Assembly (NCBI GenBank): GCA_002371895.1
Contig: DFHM01000009.1
Coordinates: forward strand, 40,233 to 104,232
DNA: 64,000 bases
Source of the DNA: Candidatus Saccharibacteria bacterium UBA3723
GTDB taxonomy: Bacteria; Patescibacteriota; Saccharimonadia; Saccharimonadales; Saccharimonadaceae
Reading direction: 5' to 3'
Shown here: positions 27,746-35,457 of the stretch, in pieces
Position numbering within the stretch: the stretch's first letter is position 1
How the letters are laid out: each line of letters starts with the position of its first letter
Program-made: the position numbers and the translations under genes
Notes under the pieces: generated by a model
Told to the model about the DNA's origin: nothing
The model's database searches: none
The model's input: only the letters and a program-made list of their open reading frames with translations

Positions 27746-28417
27746 ATGTTTGAAAGTATATTAAGTACAGACTCGGGGGTATTTGATATTAAAAGTGAGC
27801 TGATTTGTCTTGGCGTCGCATTAGTACTTGGCATCCTCGTTGCATTGACGCACGCCGCAGAAGGTAGAGCAAACAAAAAGCTCCTCACTGCACTCGCAAT
27901 TTTCCCGGTCCTTGTCCAGGTTGTAATCGTAATGGTAAACGGCAACCTCGGCACTAGCGTCGCAATTCTCGGCACCTTTAGCCTCATCCGCTTCCGCAGC
28001 ATCAAAAGCAACGCGCGCGAGCTCATCAGCGTATTCTTTTCGATGGCAATCGGCCTCGCGCTCGGCATGGGTCAAGTCTTATTCGCTGTCGTATTTACCG
28101 TCTTAACCTGCATCATTCTTCTTATCACTAGCCGCCTCCACTTTGGCGAAGGCAAAAATATCAAGCGCCTCAAAATTGTCGTACCAGAAGATCTCGATTA
28201 CGAAAAAATGTTCGATAAAGTTCTCGACAAATACACTAACGAAACTAACCTCATTAAGTGCAAAACCATCAATATGGGTAGCTTATATGAGCTCGTCTAC
28301 GAAGTAGAAATGAAGTCTGACGCATCTGGCCGTGATTTCATCGATGAGCTTCGCACCAAAAACGGCAACCTTAAGGTCATGCTAAGTACTCCAATCGTCG
28401 AAGATAACACATTATAG
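27746..28417 (+). CDS. DUF4956 membrane protein
   Basis: 223 residues. Four hydrophobic helices in the first 130 residues frame the signature GNLGTSVAILGTFSLIRFRSIKSNARE, followed by a soluble cytoplasmic domain of about 90 residues. DUF4956 proteins commonly pair with VTC-domain proteins. The VTC gene is 1 nt upstream and the carbohydrate-binding gene 7 nt downstream, so the three form one operon. The role is unknown. A membrane partner that anchors or gates the VTC enzyme is a reasonable inference. Confidence 0.86.
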   Translation: MFESILSTDSGVFDIKSELICLGVALVLGILVALTHAAEGRANKKLLTALAIFPVLVQVVIVMVNGNLGTSVAILGTFSLIRFRSIKSNARELISVFFSMAIGLALGMGQVLFAVVFTVLTCIILLITSRLHFGEGKNIKRLKIVVPEDLDYEKMFDKVLDKYTNETNLIKCKTINMGSLYELVYEVEMKSDASGRDFIDELRTKNGNLKVMLSTPIVEDNTL

Positions 28418-28424
28418 GAGCAAA

Positions 28425-30182
28425 ATGCCTAGAAAAAAATTATTTGTCATCATCGCCGCGGTCTTCGCACTCATCGGCATAGTTTTAGCCATCTATCTAA
28501 TTACAAAAGGCAATACCGACACGAGTGTCGAAGATAGCGTCAAAGGCATCAATGTCGAATATCTTTCCGACGAATATAGTTTGGATAACGCCACATACAT
28601 CACAGCAGAAAACGGCAGCATCAGTATTGATGGCTCCGGCGCATCCGTAAAATCCCAGGCGCTCACCATCAGCAACAAAGGCGTCTATGTACTCAGCGGA
28701 GATTTTGCCGACGGCATCACAATCGATGCTCGCGGCGCAGCGGTCTATGTCGTACTAAACAACGCCAATATTACAAACAGCAACGGCACCTGCATCTACG
28801 CGAAGGCCGTCGATACGCTTTATCTGGCGTCCATGAGTAACACGACCAACACTCTAGCGGATGGTGAAGATTATAGCGAAAACTACGGCACGGAAGACGT
28901 CGATGCCGCGGTTTACAGTAAGGGCAATCTCGCCCTAATCGGCGACGGCAAAATCGAAATCGTCAGCAATCATTATCATGGCATCCATTCCAAGGATTAT
29001 CTACAAGTCCTTAGCGGCGAATATCTCGTTAGCGCCATCCGTAACGGCGTCATGGGCAAAGATTATGTCGCCATCAAAGACGGCACGCTTAATATCACAA
29101 GCGGCAATGACGGCATCAAATCCAACCAAGACACAGATACCAAACTTGGCTACATCGTAATTGATGGCGGCAACATCACCATCAACGCCACTGGCGACGC
29201 CATTCACGCGGAGACTCGCATCTCGATTTCTGGCGGCACCCTCAACCTCACCACGGGCGGCGGCGCAAAGATTACCAGCACAAACCAAGAATGGGGAAGA
29301 TGGGGTGGCACCAGCAATGCCAATTCCGAATCAAACACTTCCGCAAAGGGCATCAAGGCAGAAAAATACATCCTCATCGATGGCGGCAATATTACTCTTA
29401 ATACGAGCGATGACGCAATCCACTCAAATACAAATGTCGTAATTAATAATGGCGACATCACTATTAATTCTGGCGACGACGGCATCCATGCCGATTCTAG
29501 CCTTATCGTCAATAATGGCAACATCGACATTGCCCAGAGCTATGAAGGCATCGAGGCTGAAAGTGTCACGGTAAACGATGGCAACATTAGCGTCGTTGCG
29601 AGCGACGATGGTTTTAATGCGGCAGGCGGCAATGATTCATCTAGTGTTAATGGTCGCGCCGGCCGAAACAACTTTGGCGGCAACGGCGTTGGCTCCCTGA
29701 CATTTAATGGCGGCATCGTCTATGTTAACAGCACAGGCGACGGCCTTGATTCCAACAATAGTATCACGATTACAGGTGGATATATTACCGTTGACGGCCC
29801 AACCAACAATGGCAATGGCGCGCTTGACCACGATGGTAATATGCTAATCTCCGGCGGAACACTCATCGCTGCGGGATCCAGTGGCATGCTAGAACTTCCA
29901 TCTACCAGTTCTGCACAAAACAGCATCTGCATTGTCTTTTCTAGCACGCCTAGTGCAAATACAGAATTCACATTAAAGGACGCTGACGGCAATGCAATCG
30001 TTTCCTACACGCCTTCAAAACAATACGCAAGTATTATCGTCTCAACGCCAGAAATCGCTACAAACGCGTCCTACACGGCTTATACGGGCGATTTGAAAGC
30101 GGGAACCATTACAGTCACAAGCCCAGTCAGTAGTTACGGCAACGTTGGCGGCAATATGAACCGCGGCGGCATGCGCCGCTAG
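28425..30182 (+). CDS. Cthe_2159-like carbohydrate-binding beta-helix protein
   Basis: 585 residues with an N-terminal membrane anchor (about residues 4-26) and then a long series of about 20-residue beta-helix coils rich in Gly, Asn, Asp and Ile (ITINATGDAIHAETRISISG; GDITINSGDDGIHADSS). This is the pattern of the Cthe_2159 family, whose founding member binds acidic plant polysaccharides. The end is Gly/Asn/Met/Arg-rich (GNMNRGGMRR). It closes the VTC-DUF4956 operon and is probably displayed on the cell surface. The ligand in this organism is unknown; host polysaccharide is possible. Confidence 0.83.
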   Translation: MPRKKLFVIIAAVFALIGIVLAIYLITKGNTDTSVEDSVKGINVEYLSDEYSLDNATYITAENGSISIDGSGASVKSQALTISNKGVYVLSGDFADGITIDARGAAVYVVLNNANITNSNGTCIYAKAVDTLYLASMSNTTNTLADGEDYSENYGTEDVDAAVYSKGNLALIGDGKIEIVSNHYHGIHSKDYLQVLSGEYLVSAIRNGVMGKDYVAIKDGTLNITSGNDGIKSNQDTDTKLGYIVIDGGNITINATGDAIHAETRISISGGTLNLTTGGGAKITSTNQEWGRWGGTSNANSESNTSAKGIKAEKYILIDGGNITLNTSDDAIHSNTNVVINNGDITINSGDDGIHADSSLIVNNGNIDIAQSYEGIEAESVTVNDGNISVVASDDGFNAAGGNDSSSVNGRAGRNNFGGNGVGSLTFNGGIVYVNSTGDGLDSNNSITITGGYITVDGPTNNGNGALDHDGNMLISGGTLIAAGSSGMLELPSTSSAQNSICIVFSSTPSANTEFTLKDADGNAIVSYTPSKQYASIIVSTPEIATNASYTAYTGDLKAGTITVTSPVSSYGNVGGNMNRGGMRR

Positions 30183-30197
30183 TATGCGTCGCTAGCA

Positions 30198-30226
30198 TTG
30201 ACTATTTTCGCCAAATGTGGTATAAT
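30198..30226 (+). promoter_or_regulatory. Promoter of the 80-residue orphan gene
   Basis: TTGACT (30198-30203), 17 nt, TATAAT (30221-30226). The TGTGG just before the -10 box is shared with the promoter at 61471. Confidence 0.82.
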
Positions 30227-30271
30227 TAAAAGATGTAACGTCTCCATTCATCAAATAGGGGGGGGAATATC

Positions 30272-30514
30272 ATGAGACGAGCACCTAGCAAGAATCACAC
30301 CTACGGAAACATAAATCGCGCAAAAACCGCAGAGGAGCTTAAGGCGGAAGCGGACGCAAAGTCGAATGCCGCATACCTCAAGGTGAGTGAAAAAATCCGA
30401 AATGGCACCTATACCTCCAAGGACAAGGAGGAATACGTCAGCACTCTCACGAGTATCATGCAGGAATTCTGCGATTCTCTCATCGCTCTCAACAAAAGCG
30501 AAAACCCGGGCTAA
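30272..30514 (+). CDS. Small basic/acidic helical orphan protein
   Basis: 80 residues with no signal peptide or membrane helix; helical and highly charged, with an N-terminal basic stretch (MRRAPSKNH). A run of G residues (GGGGGGGG) stands at the ribosome-site position 5-7 nt before the ATG, an unusual form. The gene has a strong promoter, a leader of about 35 nt, and a terminator that overlaps its stop codon. It belongs to the same class of strongly promoted orphan genes as those at 54.9 and 61.5 kb. Function unknown. Confidence 0.65.
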   Translation: MRRAPSKNHTYGNINRAKTAEELKAEADAKSNAAYLKVSEKIRNGTYTSKDKEEYVSTLTSIMQEFCDSLIALNKSENPG

Positions 30515-30532
30515 GCCCGGGTTTATTTTTTA
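30503..30532. terminator. Terminator overlapping the orphan gene stop; works both ways
   Basis: Ten-bp palindrome AACCCGGGCT/AGCCCGGGTT around one base, with a T run on the + strand. It lies between convergent genes. Confidence 0.85.
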
Positions 30533-31168
30533 CTGACAACCGTTTGCGTATTCTATCGTATATTGTTCTGGATCAACATTATGCTTTTTTAGCCACTCAA
30601 GCGCATTTGGCTTCAAAGCTTCACGGCGTGCCTCCTTGCAGGAGAGAAGGGTAATCTTTACAATCGTGCCTTTTTCTTCATCTTCATAGGCCACAATATT
30701 AAAACCGTCATCGTAGCTATTGTATGGTGTTACGGAATAAATATCAGCCGTCTGTTTTTCCTTCTTGTATTCCTCGGATGCAAGTTCTGCCGCCCTACGA
30801 CAAATATCATCATCTTCTTTATGCTCGTCATACCAAGTATTGCCATCGATTTCATTCAAACAAACCAATAGCTTCTTCGTTTCGCCTTCCTCGATACTAA
30901 ATTCGCTAGCATAAGGAGAGAAGTCGTCGCGCGTTACCGCAATGCTATAATCTCCTGGCTCAATCTTGTGCGTGCCATTTTTATATCTTTTCTCGCCAAT
31001 CAAGATTTTTGCGTCCGAAGGCGCCACAATTACTTCAATCGTGGCAGTTTTTGGAATATTAATAATCCAAGCTATCAAAATCGCAATCACGGCAATTACG
31101 AATATGACGACACCCGCGATGATTAATTTAATACGGTTAGACATTTGTTTTTCGGTTACTTCTGCCAT
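30530..31168 (-). CDS. PEGA-domain membrane protein
   Basis: 212 residues: a short cytoplasmic N-terminus, one membrane helix (about 12-36), then a PEGA domain (about 40-105) with TIEVIVAPSDAKILIGEK and KIEPGDYSIAVTRDDF, and a C-terminal domain with two Cys. PEGA domains are surface-associated beta modules. The gene starts 11 nt after the stop of the large peptidoglycan hydrolase gene and shares its transcript. The product may help hold that hydrolase or the wall; no direct evidence. Confidence 0.82.
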   Translation of the reverse strand: MAEVTEKQMSNRIKLIIAGVVIFVIAVIAILIAWIINIPKTATIEVIVAPSDAKILIGEKRYKNGTHKIEPGDYSIAVTRDDFSPYASEFSIEEGETKKLLVCLNEIDGNTWYDEHKEDDDICRRAAELASEEYKKEKQTADIYSVTPYNSYDDGFNIVAYEDEEKGTIVKITLLSCKEARREALKPNALEWLKKHNVDPEQYTIEYANGCQ

Positions 31169-31179
31169 GGTTATCCTCC

Positions 31180-34116
31180 TTATTTATGCCTAAAGATTTT
31201 GTAGTCACCGCGAGGGTCACTCAAGTTTACGCTAGTACTGAGCTCGCCACTGTGGCTATTATAGGAAGCCTGCGCCTCGTGACCAACGCCATCAATTTCA
31301 ACATACAGCTTAATATGTCCATGTCCACCATAGACGCCAGGTACGCCATCTACCTGCAAAATATCTCCCGGCCGCAATATTGAAGGGTCGCCTGTATTCG
31401 GTATTTCCTCATATAGTTCCGGGTGCGCTCGCATGTAATCACGCTGGTTTTCCGTACCGCAACACGCAAAGTCTGGATCAACACCAGAATAACGCATCAC
31501 CGTAGCCACGAAGAAGTCGCAGCTAGAACCACCAGACGGAATCCATGTCCATTCCGGCGAAACTTCCTTATAGGCAGCCTCGTATTCTGGTTTTGGCGTC
31601 ATTGTACCAACGTGCGGATCGCCAACCGGCCAGGCTAGGTCGATAGCGGTCTGATTAACATCCATGTTGCCCTTACTATTACTAGAGCCACATTCGCCTT
31701 TATCGTTACTAAACGAGCCACCACCCGCTGCAACATAGTAGATATATGCACCATAGTCGGAGTTCGCCGGATATTCAATTGGACCATAGTCGACTTTGAT
31801 CTGGCCCCAAGTGCCGTTACTCTTGGTTGGCTCTACGGTTGGGTCGCGTTTTGCATCGGCGCGGTTCATGACGTACGGTGAACCCTCGCCGTTTTCTGCC
31901 TCTTCTTCAGTAAAGCCTAAATCGCGCGCCTGAGTCTTATAGACACCCGCACGGCCGTTATAACCGAAGAATGCATATTTAATATTGTCGTCATCCGAAG
32001 CATCCTTGCCGCCCAAATGACCACTAAACTCATTGAGGGCCGCTACCGCCTGCTCAACAAACTCCGCATCGGTATTTTCGTGGCCAGCCGGAACATCTAG
32101 TGCCAAAATCTGGAAGATGCCATCGCTGTTCGGGTTCGTACGGGATAGGTTGGACTCGCGCACGTGAATTGCGGCAAGTACCGCCCATGGAATATTATCG
32201 CCTTGTTTCTTTGAAGCCTCTTCGTATAGCGGCTGATATTCCTGTACCTTCGCCCATTGCTCATCGGTAAATACCGGGTTACCAGCATAATCTTTGTTTT
32301 CGCCGGCAGATGCCGTAGTTGCAGCATTATTTTTACCACCAGAGCCAGTCGTGCCACCGCCACCCGTAATCGCCTTGCCATGCAATTCTTTATAGATAGC
32401 CTCAGCATTGCTAATACGCGCGGCCGTCTCGCCCGAGGATTCCGTACACTGCGTACAGCCCTCAACATCAACCGACCAGCGCAAGGCCGCCTGTCTTACA
32501 TCCTTATCTACGCTCAAGAAGCTACTATAGCTACTAGACACCTCATCATAGAGGAACGTTACAGAGAGCGACATCAAGTCATTTACGTCAGTTTCACTAT
32601 CGGCGGCCTTAATGAAGTTATCGCCACCACTAACATCGTATTTTTCCGGCTCCAAGAAATAGTGCATCAAATCTGGCGCCTGTTGTTTAATGTAGCTCAA
32701 GAAGTTTACGCGGCGACCATTCGACCACTGAATCAGACCAATACCGTATGGATGGTCAGTAGCATGTTCGATATCGTATGGCCAATATGCGTCATGCTGA
32801 GAAATTTCGTGGCGGACTGGATTGAAGCCACTTTCGTTCTGCATGTTACCCATAATGCCGGCTGCCTGCTCCTCAGTGAAGCCGATAGAGGTCAAGCCAG
32901 ACCAAACTTTTTCTTTTGCCGTACTGCCCTTAATTACGGCCTGGCCACGACTATTGCCTTCGCAGAACTCTGCAATATCCGCCGTGCCATCTTTATATTT
33001 ACTCAGATAATCTTCCCAAGAGACACCGGATTTAATCTTATAAATTTTCGCATTTTTGCTCATGCCATACGGGGAAGAAGTGTTCTCCGAGGCTGGATCA
33101 TGAAAGACATCGATATTGTAATTTCCAGAAACGCCACCATCGCCAGCACCGGTATCGGTCACGAGATAGAAATGTTCGTGCGCCGCAGAACCTTCGCCAG
33201 ACTTCTCAGTTTCAATATAGACTACGTCACCAAGGCTCAAATCTGGATCATGTTGATTAATCGCAATCTGACCATCCGCCAATTTACCATCATTGTATTT
33301 TTCACTAGCATTTCTACCAGCATTACCGCCGTTCTCCGAGGCGTCAGAGCTATAAAAGGTTACCGTAGAGTGATTAGCTAACGCTTCGCCCTTATCAATC
33401 TCGGTCTTCGAAACTTTGCTACCGCCGGCAACGCCAAGAATCGTATCAACGAAAGTCTCCATTGCCTTTTGGTCTTTTGGATGTACGCCATCGCCAAGAT
33501 ATTCGCTCTCTTTGCCATCAACTACAGCCTTCCAGTCCGCAAGGGCAACCTTTGATTCGCTATCAGCTATCGATTTGAAGTTTTTGTTATTATCATCGTA
33601 GTTGCCATTAGTAGTGTGGTTAGTAGTGAATACGATGCGATCCGCGCTAGATGCCAGTGTGAGTACTTTTTTGATATGCTCGGTAGTTACAGCATTAGGA
33701 TCATTCGTACCAAGCGCAAAAATCAACACTTTACGGACTTGGTTGTTCTTAGATAGTCCTTCCAAAATCGTAAGACCACTGTCACCACCAGCACTATCCG
33801 AAGCATCCATCCAGAAATGTTTACTAACCTTAGCATGTAAATCTACTTGCGGAATCTTCTGTTTTATTACGTCCTTAGACATTTCGGAAATGGAATCGCC
33901 AATCCATGTTACATCCGAGCCATCACCGTTGTACGCGCCAGCAGTCATCTGCGAACAGTCTTCTGGTCCACAGGCGTCCGGATCGTAGAACATAATATTA
34001 TTCGCCGCAAATTTGTCGATATAGTCTTCTACCTTCGCGTAGGTGCTCATCGGTGCAAAAAGCGACACAAAAATTGCCAACAATACAAGTAGGCCTCTTT
34101 GTATTCTGTTTTTCAC
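31180..34116 (-). CDS. Secreted multidomain peptidoglycan hydrolase (SGNH, phage-type lysozyme, transglycosylase-like, CHAP/NlpC-like)
   Basis: 978 residues from GTG 34116. That start has a GGAG site and gives a clean signal peptide ending near STYA; the in-frame ATG at 34146 lies only 2 nt past a TATAAT box and is too close to be in the message. Domains in order: an SGNH-like hydrolase (WIGDSISEM, LGTND, DGVHP; about 60-230), a linker domain, a phage tail lysozyme-like domain (GFTEEQAAGIMGNMQNESGF ... GIGLIQWSN; about 400-550), a Gly/Ala-rich linker, a transglycosylase-like domain (IPWAVLAAIHVRESNLS, DGIFQI), and a C-terminal Cys/His amidase-like domain (GGSSCDFFVATV, GHGHIKLYVE). It likely remodels or attacks cell walls. 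Confidence 0.85.
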   Translation of the reverse strand: MKNRIQRGLLVLLAIFVSLFAPMSTYAKVEDYIDKFAANNIMFYDPDACGPEDCSQMTAGAYNGDGSDVTWIGDSISEMSKDVIKQKIPQVDLHAKVSKHFWMDASDSAGGDSGLTILEGLSKNNQVRKVLIFALGTNDPNAVTTEHIKKVLTLASSADRIVFTTNHTTNGNYDDNNKNFKSIADSESKVALADWKAVVDGKESEYLGDGVHPKDQKAMETFVDTILGVAGGSKVSKTEIDKGEALANHSTVTFYSSDASENGGNAGRNASEKYNDGKLADGQIAINQHDPDLSLGDVVYIETEKSGEGSAAHEHFYLVTDTGAGDGGVSGNYNIDVFHDPASENTSSPYGMSKNAKIYKIKSGVSWEDYLSKYKDGTADIAEFCEGNSRGQAVIKGSTAKEKVWSGLTSIGFTEEQAAGIMGNMQNESGFNPVRHEISQHDAYWPYDIEHATDHPYGIGLIQWSNGRRVNFLSYIKQQAPDLMHYFLEPEKYDVSGGDNFIKAADSETDVNDLMSLSVTFLYDEVSSSYSSFLSVDKDVRQAALRWSVDVEGCTQCTESSGETAARISNAEAIYKELHGKAITGGGGTTGSGGKNNAATTASAGENKDYAGNPVFTDEQWAKVQEYQPLYEEASKKQGDNIPWAVLAAIHVRESNLSRTNPNSDGIFQILALDVPAGHENTDAEFVEQAVAALNEFSGHLGGKDASDDDNIKYAFFGYNGRAGVYKTQARDLGFTEEEAENGEGSPYVMNRADAKRDPTVEPTKSNGTWGQIKVDYGPIEYPANSDYGAYIYYVAAGGGSFSNDKGECGSSNSKGNMDVNQTAIDLAWPVGDPHVGTMTPKPEYEAAYKEVSPEWTWIPSGGSSCDFFVATVMRYSGVDPDFACCGTENQRDYMRAHPELYEEIPNTGDPSILRPGDILQVDGVPGVYGGHGHIKLYVEIDGVGHEAQASYNSHSGELSTSVNLSDPRGDYKIFRHK

Positions 34117-34312
34117 TATACTAACTCCACTTTTTATTACATCCATTATAACATGCTAACGCTAAATAAAACCCTGCATATAAGGATATAAATGGACAAA
34201 AATGCATAGTCTCGCATCACAATTCCGCTTATGCTTAAACTTTTATACAATTTATTATGGACAATGCCAAAAATGTGGTAAAATATTTTTAGTGAGTAAA
34301 GAGTTTTACTTG

Positions 34313-34341
34313 TTGACAACATGAAATAATCATGTTAATAT
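34313..34341 (+). promoter_or_regulatory. Promoter of the sigma-4/HARE gene
   Basis: TTGACA (34313-34318), 17 nt, TAATAT (34336-34341). A CATG-n7-CATG repeat sits inside the spacer. Confidence 0.82.
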
Positions 34342-34393
34342 ATTTAAAAGTTAAGTTATAAACCCTAACGACGGAGAATAAGGAAGCAGTAGC

Positions 34394-35425
34394 ATGAATA
34401 ATGCGGATACGATTGCTAAAGCAATCGAAAATAGCCTCAGCATAATTGAACAAGAACGTGAACGGGAAATCATCTCGCGTAGATTTGGGCTCAATGGCCA
34501 TAAGGAGACCCTTGAACAGATCGGCGAAATGTTGTCTATTACACGCGAACGTGTTCGCCAGCTTGAAAAGGCAATTCTTATTCGTCTCCGCATCGCAGCA
34601 GAGGAAGGCAAAATCGCAAACCTCGCCGCCGCAGAAAAACTTATTATTCGTAACTTAACTGAAATGGGCCGCGTTGCACGCAGCTCCGATCTAGCAAAGA
34701 AAATCCTTGGCCATGAGGCCACTCCAGTCGACAAGGCAAACTTTAGTTTCCTCGGAGAAATCTCTCCAGCTTTGACCATCATTACCGAAAACGACAAGTA
34801 TCACAATGCTATTGGTATCGCTGAATACGGCGACGAAAAAGCCCTTCGTGTTAAGGTAGACGAAATTGTTTCTCTGATTAAGGCCAATAAGAAGCCACTC
34901 AGCATCGATGAACTAGACGAAAAGCTCAACTATGAGCATCCATCTCACATCGAAGCCGTCGCCCGCATCAGCAAGCTACTTTCCACCCTCAATGATCAAT
35001 GGGGCCTCACCAAGTGGCCAACCGTCAATCCAAAGAACATTCGCGACAAAATCTACGTAGTTCTCGAAGAGCACAAAGAGCCTATGCACTTCAACGACAT
35101 CGCAAAGGCAATTAGCTCTTCTGATTTCAAACGCAAGAACGTTACTGTTCAAGCCATCCACAACGAGCTCATCAAAGATTCTCGCTTCGTTCTAATCGGC
35201 CGCGGTATTTATGCGCTCGACAGCTGGGGCTACCAAAAGGGAACTGTTTCCGACATTATCACCAAGATCCTCAGGAACGCCGGCGACGAAGGTCTTTCCC
35301 GCAAAGAAATCGTCAAGCAAGTCCTCAAGGAACGCAAGGTAAAAGAAACCACCGTTCTTCTAAACCTCCAAAACAAGAGCCTATTTACCAAAGTTGGCAA
35401 AGACGGTTACAAATTAGCAGCCTAA
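34394..35425 (+). CDS. Sigma-region-4-like HTH fused to HARE-HTH domain, transcription regulator
   Basis: 343 residues. Residues 20-70 look like sigma-70 region 4 (REREIISRRFGLNGHKETL, then QIGEMLSITRERVRQLEKAI), the domain that contacts the -35 box. There is no sigma region 2, so it cannot melt promoters by itself. The middle is helical, and residues 215-275 form a HARE-HTH module (PMHFNDIAKAISSSDF, VLIGRGIYALDSWGY) like the N-terminal domain of RNA polymerase delta. A further winged-helix-like part ends the protein. It could act as a polymerase-associated regulator. It has a consensus promoter, a 45-nt leader with an AAGGAAG site, and its own terminator. Confidence 0.83.
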   Translation: MNNADTIAKAIENSLSIIEQEREREIISRRFGLNGHKETLEQIGEMLSITRERVRQLEKAILIRLRIAAEEGKIANLAAAEKLIIRNLTEMGRVARSSDLAKKILGHEATPVDKANFSFLGEISPALTIITENDKYHNAIGIAEYGDEKALRVKVDEIVSLIKANKKPLSIDELDEKLNYEHPSHIEAVARISKLLSTLNDQWGLTKWPTVNPKNIRDKIYVVLEEHKEPMHFNDIAKAISSSDFKRKNVTVQAIHNELIKDSRFVLIGRGIYALDSWGYQKGTVSDIITKILRNAGDEGLSRKEIVKQVLKERKVKETTVLLNLQNKSLFTKVGKDGYKLAA

Positions 35426-35429
35426 CCAA

Positions 35430-35457
35430 AAATATCTCCCGCATGGGAGATATTTTT
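35430..35457. terminator. Terminator between convergent genes
   Basis: Eleven-bp stem AAATATCTCCC/GGGAGATATTT with loop GCAT, T runs on both strands. Confidence 0.9.
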
